Assembly: GCA_030539285.1 (NCBI GenBank)
Contig: JAUNSH010000016.1
Location: 1 to 50,832 of the forward strand
Direction of reading: 5' to 3'
Source of the DNA: Eubacteriales bacterium
Lineage (GTDB): Bacteria; Bacillota; Clostridia; Oscillospirales; Oscillospiraceae
Length of the DNA stretch: 50,832 bases
Position numbers and translations under genes: made by a program. Below the pieces are notes generated by a model. That model searched no databases and was not told the origin of the DNA. It worked only from the letters and a program-made list of their open reading frames with translations. Below, in pieces: positions 1 to 7,660 of this stretch (position 1 is its first letter; each line of letters begins with the position of its first letter).

Positions 1-94
1 TTACAACGCGCCGATGGAATACGCCAGTCTGGTGCTGTCCGGGGAGATGGAGAACTACTTGAAAGGCCCTGCGCTCCATGGAATAGAAGACTAA
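1..94 (+). CDS. C-terminal end of an unidentified protein (partial, runs in from the left)
   Basis: The frame beginning at base 2 is open to a TAA at 92-94 and encodes the last 30 residues of a protein, beginning YNAPMEYASL and ending in GIED. A strong intrinsic terminator follows 7 nt later, which supports this being a real gene end. I do not recognise a family from so short a tail, and no function is assigned. Its transcription converges with the leftward hemicellulose operon that ends at 200. Confidence 0.6.
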   Translation, partial: YNAPMEYASLVLSGEMENYLKGPALHGIED

Positions 95-101
95 ATAGAA
101 T

Positions 102-138
102 GCCGGTGTATCGTGTTTCGCGATACACCGGCTTTTTT
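102..138 (+). terminator. Rho-independent terminator
   Basis: A perfect 12-bp stem (GCCGGTGTATCG, 102-113, with CGATACACCGGC, 121-132) and 7-nt loop are followed by TTTTTTA. It terminates the partial gene on the + strand. The other direction has only a poor U-tract, so it is a weak terminator for the leftward operon. Confidence 0.9.
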
Positions 139-199
139 ATTTCTGTTTCTGCCCTATTTCTTTCTGCCGTTCCTGTTAATTCTTCTTACCATTTCTGCT

Positions 200-2086
200 T
201 TAAGCTTTTTTGCCCGGGATAACAGGCAAAAGAAGGTATGGCCGATTACCAGCTTCGGAATATACCGTTGTGGTGCCGAAAAACTCTTTTCGTTTCATAT
301 CCATATGGTGCGTATACATCGCATTTCCGTCCCACACCTTTTCATGGGTAAGAATTTTGAACAGCTGATTCATGGGAAGCGCCCGGAACATTCCCATCAT
401 CAATTTGGGATTTTTCAGATAATGACTGATGTCTACTTTACTTGTTAAATTCGGAGTGGGAAACCGAAAGTCTCTTCCTCCGATGTTAACCCCCAGACGG
501 TAGCCCTTGGGGATAATGATGTAGGTTGGCCAGATTTCGATATCCATTGGTACTTTCTCGCCGTTCTTTAGTGGCTGAAGCTCGTCATGGGTATGATAGG
601 GACGGTATGGTAGGCTCTTCTGCTCATCCAGCTTTCTATGGGACGCTCTTAACCAGCCTGTTGCAATCACGCCGTGGGGGTCATTGGCGGCAACGAAGGA
701 TACATCGTTTCCGTTGGGGTCAAGAACTCTGAGTGTAAGAAAAATGTCCGCATCTTTGGTCGAGGAAGATATTAGCACGGATGCGGCCGCCGGGCCGGTG
801 ATTTCCAGTTCTTCTGTCACTGGCTCCGTGAAGAAATTGATTCCCTCGCTGTCTGCCTTGAATGAAAACTGAAAGTCATCGCTTTCATCCGTTGAAAGGC
901 TGCTGTCTTGATGAAGATAGTATTTTGTCCACTGCGTTCTTGCAATCGGCCACTCCTGTTCATCTCTGTCCGTAAAGGAACCGTCAACATTTCGCAGTCT
1001 CAGATGAACCGGCGCGCGATGCCAGGTGTCTTTTCCTTTCAAATAGTGATCCAGAAAATCCTTCTGCATGGCCCTGCCGTAATCCGTGTAGAACTCCGTG
1101 AAATGCTCCAGTCCATGGATTTCCAGATATTTCTCTTTGGAAGGAATCGCCAGATAGCCTTCCGTATTGCCCCGAAGATGCAGAGCGTTTCCGCCCCAGT
1201 TTCCGCAGGACAAAACGGGAATTTTTATTTTTGATAGGTCGATCCGCCTGCGCCGGTAAACATCCGCATCCATCAGCTCGTTTTCTTCAATCTCTTCAAA
1301 ATAGTTTCTTCTGTTTTTGATGAGTTCTTTTTTTGACAGTGTTTCAGGCCCTGACAGAGAGTCTTCGGAGATTTTACCGATCTGACCGTATTTTCCAAGA
1401 CCATGCTGAACTGCTGCAACCTGCAGCGGATACCAGGCGTTTACAAAATCAGACCCAATACCGCCGTGCCGCGCAAATTCTCTGTAAAGATCACACGCGC
1501 CCTCGAATGGGATAATCGCTTTGAGGTGAGGAGGGCATTGCGCGGCAACGGCCCATTGCATAATGGCATAGTAAGAAACCCCAAGTCCCGCGATATTGCC
1601 GTCACACCAGGGCAAAGCGGCAATTTTCTCAATACACTCGGCGTAATCCTCCGCTTCCTGAATCGTCCAGTTGTCAATAACCCCTTCCGAGCGTCCGCAG
1701 CCGCGGGAGTCAATTTTGGCGATCGCATAGCCTTCTGGAACCCATTTTTCAGGATCGACGGTTTCCCAGTTCATATATTTTCCACTGGTACCTTTGAGAA
1801 TCTTCGGATACTTTTCCTTTATATCGTGCCAAAACAAGCTATATCCCTGAGAAAAATGCATCCCCTTGCTGTATGGCCCATAGGTCGTAATACACGGGTA
1901 TTGCCCTGCCTTGTCCGGGCGGTAAATGTCATATCGAATGATCGTGCCATCACGCATCACGGCTTCACAATCGAATTCAATCATCATTCCATCTTGGTGT
2001 GAGGTTTTCATCTTTCGTTTGCCTTCTCTCCAATGAGTCAAATCAGATTCTGAAACAGTAATGCGGTCATTTACCGAAGTGGGCAC
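200..2086 (-). CDS. CocE/NonD-family alpha/beta hydrolase (X-Pro dipeptidyl-peptidase-like esterase)
   Basis: This is a serine hydrolase of the CocE/X-Pro dipeptidyl-peptidase S15-like superfamily. Members cleave esters or peptides; the substrate here is unknown, but the operon suggests deacylation of decorated hemicellulose oligomers. Visible marks are the entry strand VMRDGTIIRYDIYRP, the nucleophile elbow GLGVSYY (Ser about residue 171) and a C-terminal jelly-roll region beginning near GPAAASVLISSSTKDADIFL. I chose the GTG at 2086: a GGTGAGG sequence overlapping the upstream GH3 stop codon lies 8 nt before it. The longer open frame back to 2233 would run through the end of the GH3 gene, and the ATG at 2011 is a weaker alternative. 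The result is about 628 residues, normal for the family. No signal peptide is seen, so the enzyme is probably cytoplasmic. It is the last gene of the leftward operon. Confidence 0.85.
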   Translation of the reverse strand: MPTSVNDRITVSESDLTHWREGKRKMKTSHQDGMMIEFDCEAVMRDGTIIRYDIYRPDKAGQYPCITTYGPYSKGMHFSQGYSLFWHDIKEKYPKILKGTSGKYMNWETVDPEKWVPEGYAIAKIDSRGCGRSEGVIDNWTIQEAEDYAECIEKIAALPWCDGNIAGLGVSYYAIMQWAVAAQCPPHLKAIIPFEGACDLYREFARHGGIGSDFVNAWYPLQVAAVQHGLGKYGQIGKISEDSLSGPETLSKKELIKNRRNYFEEIEENELMDADVYRRRRIDLSKIKIPVLSCGNWGGNALHLRGNTEGYLAIPSKEKYLEIHGLEHFTEFYTDYGRAMQKDFLDHYLKGKDTWHRAPVHLRLRNVDGSFTDRDEQEWPIARTQWTKYYLHQDSSLSTDESDDFQFSFKADSEGINFFTEPVTEELEITGPAAASVLISSSTKDADIFLTLRVLDPNGNDVSFVAANDPHGVIATGWLRASHRKLDEQKSLPYRPYHTHDELQPLKNGEKVPMDIEIWPTYIIIPKGYRLGVNIGGRDFRFPTPNLTSKVDISHYLKNPKLMMGMFRALPMNQLFKILTHEKVWDGNAMYTHHMDMKRKEFFGTTTVYSEAGNRPYLLLPVIPGKKA

Positions 2087-2096
2087 ATTGAATTCC

Positions 2097-4184
2097 TCAC
2101 CCAATGTCAAAAAAGATTTCTGTGCTGGCGCACTTGGTGCCGCACAGCTTTTCACTGCGTTCATCCGGCTGATGCGTGCCTGCGTACAATGTAAACCTGC
2201 CGCCAAAGCGGCTACGCCTGCCCATTTCGTCAACAGCGGTAAATGCTCTTTTCGGTACGGGTATCTCTACGAACTTTTTTTCGCCTCCCGCAAGCGTTAC
2301 CCGCTTGAAACCGCACAGGCTCACATTCGGCACAGCATTTTCACAATAATCTTTGATATAGAGCTGAATAACGTCCTCCACCGTTTTGTCACCCATGTTC
2401 TGCGCGGTCACAACCGCCTTGCCGTCTGTATATTCAACCGATGTGCAAATAAGTTTGCCGTAAGTCAGACCGTATCCGAAGGGATACAGCACATTATCTT
2501 CCGCATAACGGTAGGTGCGGTTTTTCATGGAATAATCGGTGAAGTCGGGAAGCATATCGGAACACTCGTAGAATGTAACAGGCAGCTTGCCCGAAGGGGA
2601 AACGTCTCCAAAAAGGATCTTCGCAAGCGCCGTTCCTCCTTCCGAGCCGGGATACCATGCGTGGATAAGCGCATCCGGCTCACACTCGGTATTTACCGAG
2701 CTTCCCGCGGCGCATACAACGACAACGGGCTTCCCTGTGTGCATGATCTTGTCTATCAGGATGCGCTGACATTCGGGCAGACGCAGATCCTTCTTATCTC
2801 CCGAAGAAAACTCGTTGCCCGTATCGCCCTCTTCGCCTTCGATGGTGGCGTCGAGACCAACGCAAAGTATAACCAGGTCGGCACAGTCCGCAGCGGCGAG
2901 TGCCTCCGCATATCTGTCTCCCGATTGCGCCAGAGCGGACACCCTGTCCTTATAAAGGTGACAGCCCTCTGCATAAATGACTCTGCCCTCAAAGCGTTCC
3001 CGGATGCCGTCAAGGAAGGTAACATACTGATCCGCAGTACCGTTATAGTTTCCCTCCAGCGTAATTTTGCTGTCGCTGTTTGGACCGATGACCGCAATTG
3101 TCCGCAGCCGGCCTTCATTCAGCGGAAGGATCCCGTTGTTTTTCAGCAATACCATGGACTTTTCCGCACATTGCAGCGAAACCGCCTTGTGCTCTCTGCA
3201 CGAAACGATCGTATAAGGAGTATCGTCGTATTCTGTTTTATCATCGAACATACCAAGCCTTATCCTTGTCCGCATAAGGTGTATGCAGGCGTTTCGGATA
3301 TGCTCTTTGGTGATAAGTCCCTTGTTCAGTGCGGCAAGAAGATACACATAAGTACAGTCGCAGTTTACATCGCATCCCGATTTAATGGCAAGCGCCGCGG
3401 ATTCAATCGGATTCGACGTAAGACCGTGATGCTCATGGAAATCCCGTACCGCCCAGCAATCGGATACAAAGTACCCGTCAAAGCCCCATTCCTTCAGCTT
3501 GGACATAAGAAAACTGCTCGCGCAGGCAGCCTCGCCGTTTACACAGTTATACGCTCCCATGATGCCTTCCACATGGGCTTCCCTGACAAGTGCTTCAAAG
3601 ACGGGAAGATAGGTTTCTTCCATATCCTTTGGGGAAACCTCGGCATTAAACTCGTGACGCAGCGCTTCGGGACCGCTGTGTACCGCGTAATGCTTCGTGC
3701 AGGCGGCAGCTTTCATTGTTTTTCCTTCCCCTTGCAGTCCCTTAACAAAGGCTTTCCCGTTTTCCGCGGTCAAGTACGGATCTTCGCCATAGGTCTCATG
3801 CCCTCTGCCCCAGCGGGGATCACGGAAAATATTGATATTGGGTGCCCAGATGGTCAGCCCCTTGTAGATATCTCTGTCGCCGTATTTTGTATACGCGTTA
3901 TACTTTGCGCGGGCTTCCTCGGCGGTTATAGCCGCAGCCTTCTGCGTCAGTTCTGTATCAAACATGGCCGCCAGGCCGATGGCCTGCGGAAACATTGTGG
4001 CTACGCCGGAACGTGCCAGGCCGTGAAGTCCCTCGTTCCACCAGTTGTATGCGGGAATCCCCAGCCTGTCTATGGAAGGAGCATCGTATCGGAGCTGAGA
4101 AGCCTGCTCATCCACCGTCATTGCATCGGTCAGCGCGATCGCTCTTTCTTCCGCGCCAAGGGAACTGTCAAGGTATTTTTCCAT
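2097..4184 (-). CDS. Glycoside hydrolase family 3 beta-glycosidase (beta-xylosidase/beta-glucosidase type)
   Basis: This 695-residue GH3 enzyme removes terminal beta-linked sugars from short oligosaccharides. The N-terminal motif NWWNEGLHG (about residues 47-55) is typical of the xylosidase-like GH3 branch. The catalytic nucleophile is Asp242 in VSDCWAV, and the KHY substrate-binding motif lies at 164-166. The alpha/beta sandwich and a fibronectin-III-like C-terminal domain are present, so the length matches a complete enzyme. There is no signal peptide, so it probably acts on imported oligosaccharides. It starts 13 nt after the GH5 stop and ends 11 nt before the CocE-type gene, indicating one transcript. 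Xylosidase rather than glucosidase activity is inferred from the motif and the GH51/GH5 neighbours. Confidence 0.92.
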   Translation of the reverse strand: MEKYLDSSLGAEERAIALTDAMTVDEQASQLRYDAPSIDRLGIPAYNWWNEGLHGLARSGVATMFPQAIGLAAMFDTELTQKAAAITAEEARAKYNAYTKYGDRDIYKGLTIWAPNINIFRDPRWGRGHETYGEDPYLTAENGKAFVKGLQGEGKTMKAAACTKHYAVHSGPEALRHEFNAEVSPKDMEETYLPVFEALVREAHVEGIMGAYNCVNGEAACASSFLMSKLKEWGFDGYFVSDCWAVRDFHEHHGLTSNPIESAALAIKSGCDVNCDCTYVYLLAALNKGLITKEHIRNACIHLMRTRIRLGMFDDKTEYDDTPYTIVSCREHKAVSLQCAEKSMVLLKNNGILPLNEGRLRTIAVIGPNSDSKITLEGNYNGTADQYVTFLDGIRERFEGRVIYAEGCHLYKDRVSALAQSGDRYAEALAAADCADLVILCVGLDATIEGEEGDTGNEFSSGDKKDLRLPECQRILIDKIMHTGKPVVVVCAAGSSVNTECEPDALIHAWYPGSEGGTALAKILFGDVSPSGKLPVTFYECSDMLPDFTDYSMKNRTYRYAEDNVLYPFGYGLTYGKLICTSVEYTDGKAVVTAQNMGDKTVEDVIQLYIKDYCENAVPNVSLCGFKRVTLAGGEKKFVEIPVPKRAFTAVDEMGRRSRFGGRFTLYAGTHQPDERSEKLCGTKCASTEIFFDIG

Positions 4185-4197
4185 AGTGACTTTCCTT

Positions 4198-5194
4198 TCA
4201 AAGGGACTTTATGATTTGGGGGAGCCGCTGCGAATAGTGTTCACCGCTGATACCAAAGTCAATGTCCTTGTACGTCCATGCCGCTCTTGCGATGCCGTAC
4301 TTTTCAAAAACGCTGTGGATATCCTCATACCATATGGCGGTATCGCTTATTTCGGCACGGTCAATAACGCCGTATTCGCCGCAGTAAATAGGAACATTCG
4401 CCTTTTCGGCAGCGTCCAAAGCCTCAACAATGAGCTTTTCCATAAATTCCGCGCCCATTGTGTCGGCATCCCAAAGCCCCGAACCAAAGCAGCCAATTTC
4501 CTCCGAGACCCTGCGGTATTCCTCCATTTTTCCGGGATATCTCATAGACCGATCCGCGACAATGGGCTGCCAATATGCGTGCTGGTGTGTAAAAAGAAAC
4601 GGCTCGTAGAAGTGAAAACTATACACAATATTTTCATCCTTGGGAACATCAAGCAGAGCCAGCGTATGGACGCTGTTCCACTGCGTTCCGCCGATGATGA
4701 TTTTGGTATCGGGAGCCAGGGGCCGTATTCTGGAAATTGCGTGGGAAGCAAGGGCATTCCAGCAGCTGCTGTCGATTTCTGCGATCTCATTGAGCAGTTC
4801 AAAAGTGATGTTCCGTTTCTTTCCGTAGCGCGAGGCGATATTTAGCCAGAGAGAAACAAATCTGTCCCGCAGCTCGGGACTGTCAAACATAACATTGTCC
4901 TCAGGCTTGTTGTCAAAGGAAAATCCCTTTGTTTTGTGCAGGTCGAGGATCAGGTTCAGCCCATATTTTTCGCACCACTCCACGCAATCGTCAATGTGCC
5001 GATATCCGTTTTCCAGCGGCAGACCATCCTCGTCCTCAATCACATTGTAGTCAATGGGCAGCCGGACGTGGTCAAGCCCCCATTCGGAGATCGTTTTGAG
5101 ATCGCTTTCGGTAATAAATTCGCTGTAATGCTTCTCGGAATAATCCGCGCACTGTGAAAGCCAGCCGCCCAGATTGATTCCGCGCATATATCCT

Positions 5195-5208
<14 letters not shown>
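4198..5208 (-). CDS. Glycoside hydrolase family 5 enzyme (endo-glucanase/mannanase-like)
   Basis: This is a single-domain GH5 TIM barrel of 336 residues. The N-terminal RGINLGGW strand, the VRLP strand, the acid/base Asn140-Glu141 (ELLNEIAEID), the SFHFYEP strand and the nucleophile Glu278 (YCGEYGV) are all visible. No signal peptide or carbohydrate-binding module is present, so it is probably an intracellular enzyme acting on imported oligosaccharides; the exact linkage cannot be read. Its ATG lies inside the last codons of the GH51 frame (14-nt overlap), pointing to translational coupling. That coupling could reduce its expression now that the upstream gene is frameshifted. Confidence 0.88.
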
Positions 5209-6522
<1,314 letters not shown>

Positions 6523-6560
6523 TCATATCCTTTCCGGTAAATCCGTTCTTCCTATCCTGA

Positions 6561-6623
6561 ATTATAAATTATGTGCCGCATCTTTCAATATAACATCCTG
6601 CTAAAACACTGACATATCCTGCT
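6561..6623 (-). promoter_or_regulatory. Promoter of the hemicellulose operon with AraC-type direct repeats
   Basis: On the minus strand TTGAAA (6583-6588) and TATAAT (6561-6566) are spaced by 16 bp. Immediately upstream of the -35 are two direct repeats (plus strand YATCCTGCT at 6594-6602 and 6615-6623) whose starts are 21 bp apart, two helical turns. A third, shorter TATCCTG lies at 6553. Direct half-sites abutting the -35 are the classic layout for an AraC/XylS activator, whose truncated gene is divergent at 6765. Confidence 0.6.
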
Positions 6624-6764
6624 TTCACATAAGAAATACAGCACATATCAGCGGCAGCGTGCAGATTTATAAGCACACACCATCATCGGCCTCAAAAACA
6701 CCGGGTTGATTTGTAGGGTAAAATCGTATATAACAAATACATGGTATATTGGGAGGTGCGGAAA

Positions 6765-7145
6765 TTGCATATCAATAATATCTGTTACAACCATTGCCAT
6801 GACGCTGATTTTCAGATACGGCGTCCAACAGGCTCGGGGGACTTTCTTTTGCTTCTCCTGAAAACCCCTGCAATTTTTACGTTGAATGGTGAGGATAGGA
6901 TCACAGAGCCAGATTCCTTTATGCTGTATCGTGAGGGCACCCCGCAGCTGTATCGTGCATACGGCGCGCAGTTCTCCAACGACTGGTTTCATTTCAGCAT
7001 CTGCGATGATGAGATGAGATTTTTCGAAGCGTTGGACATTCCTTTTGACACGGTAATGCCCATCGGGAACCTAAACGGTTTGTCCCTTATCATCAAGAAT
7101 ATGTGCTGTCTGACTTGCATGGGGATGCGGATTGCGAACCAGTGA
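6765..7145 (+). pseudogene. AraC-family transcriptional regulator, truncated (sensor domain only)
   Basis: The encoded ~126 residues resemble the N-terminal cupin-like sensor part of AraC regulators of sugar operons (HINNICYNHCHDADF, then YREGTPQLYRAYGAQF, then DWFHF). The paired helix-turn-helix DNA-binding domain that should follow is absent. Family-like sequence ends at about LSLIIKNM (near 7100), and the frame then runs into a palindromic repeat that supplies the stop codon. The start is taken as TTG 6765 because GGGAGG lies 8 nt before it; ATG 6741 lacks a ribosome site. It is divergent from the GH51-GH5-GH3-CocE operon and was presumably its activator. As it stands it cannot bind DNA in the usual way. 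Confidence 0.8.
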
Positions 7146-7166
7146 CATCGGTCACTGGTTCGCAAT
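7131..7166. repeat. Perfect intergenic palindrome (REP-like) at the broken end of the AraC gene
   Basis: ATTGCGAACCAGTGAC (7131-7146) is followed by ATCG and its exact reverse complement (7151-7166), a 16-bp perfect stem. It sits exactly where the AraC coding sequence breaks off and contains the fragment's TGA stop. No U-tract follows directly, so it is not a simple terminator. It looks like a dispersed palindromic element. Confidence 0.75.
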
Positions 7167-7200
7167 GACATCTTTATTAGGAGACCTTTTTGACAAGCTG

Positions 7201-7227
7201 ACCTTCCCCAAAGGGGAAGGTTTTTTG
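7201..7227 (+). terminator. Rho-independent terminator
   Basis: ACCTTCCCC, an AAA loop and GGGGAAGGT are followed by a T-run to 7226. It separates the AraC remnant from the BlaI promoter, whose -35 begins at 7229. Confidence 0.85.
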
Positions 7228-7228
7228 C

Positions 7229-7279
7229 TTGACAAAGTTGTCTACTTGCTGTAGAATATGTTTGTCTACAAATGGTAGA
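7229..7279 (+). promoter_or_regulatory. BlaI-type promoter with two operator dyads
   Basis: TTGACA (7229-7234), 17 bp, then TAGAAT (7252-7257) form a near-consensus promoter. Two perfect dyads of the form TCTAC-N5-GTAGA lie at 7241-7255 and 7265-7279, one overlapping the -10 and one just downstream of the start site, 24 bp apart. This matches the usual arrangement for autorepression by BlaI/MecI-family repressors, although the core differs from the TACA/TGTA form of staphylococcal operators. Confidence 0.85.
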
Positions 7280-7296
7280 ACAAAGGAGGAACCCCT

Positions 7297-7656
7297 ATGG
7301 CAGAATACAGACTTGGCGAAGTGGAATCCATTTTCGCCGACATTATTTGGAACAACGAACCGCTGACCTCCCGCCGCCTGGCGGAGCTTGCGGAAAAAAA
7401 GCTGAGCTGGAAGCGCACCACCACCTACACCGTACTGAAACGCCTTTGCGACCGGGGCCTGTTCCAGAATCAGTGCGGCACCGTGACCTCTCTGGTTAGC
7501 CGGGAGGAATTCTACGCCCGGCAGAGCGAGCAGTTCGTGGAGGACACCTTTCAAGGCTCCCTGCCCGCCTTTCTTGCGGCCTTTGGCAGTAGGAAGAAGC
7601 TGTCCGACGCGGAAATTGACGAACTGCAAAAGGTGATCGATTCCATGCGGAGGTGA
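7297..7656 (+). CDS. BlaI/MecI/CopY-family transcriptional repressor
   Basis: This 119-residue winged-helix repressor contains the family signatures EVESIFADIIWNNEPLTS, the recognition helix WKRTTTYTVLKRL and the C-terminal dimerisation helix region. BlaI-type repressors bind as dimers to short dyads and are inactivated by proteolysis triggered by the partner BlaR1/MecR1 membrane metalloprotease, which is encoded 4 nt downstream. The two TCTAC-N5-GTAGA dyads in its promoter are the likely operators. An AAAGGAGG ribosome site precedes the ATG. No beta-lactamase gene is nearby, so the stimulus need not be a beta-lactam. Confidence 0.93.
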   Translation: MAEYRLGEVESIFADIIWNNEPLTSRRLAELAEKKLSWKRTTTYTVLKRLCDRGLFQNQCGTVTSLVSREEFYARQSEQFVEDTFQGSLPAFLAAFGSRKKLSDAEIDELQKVIDSMRR

Positions 7657-7660
7657 TGGT

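Noticed and set aside
2061-4214. A 717-codon + strand frame opposite the GH3 gene
   Set aside because: The minus-strand GH3 has full catalytic motifs; this frame has none and begins mid-gene.
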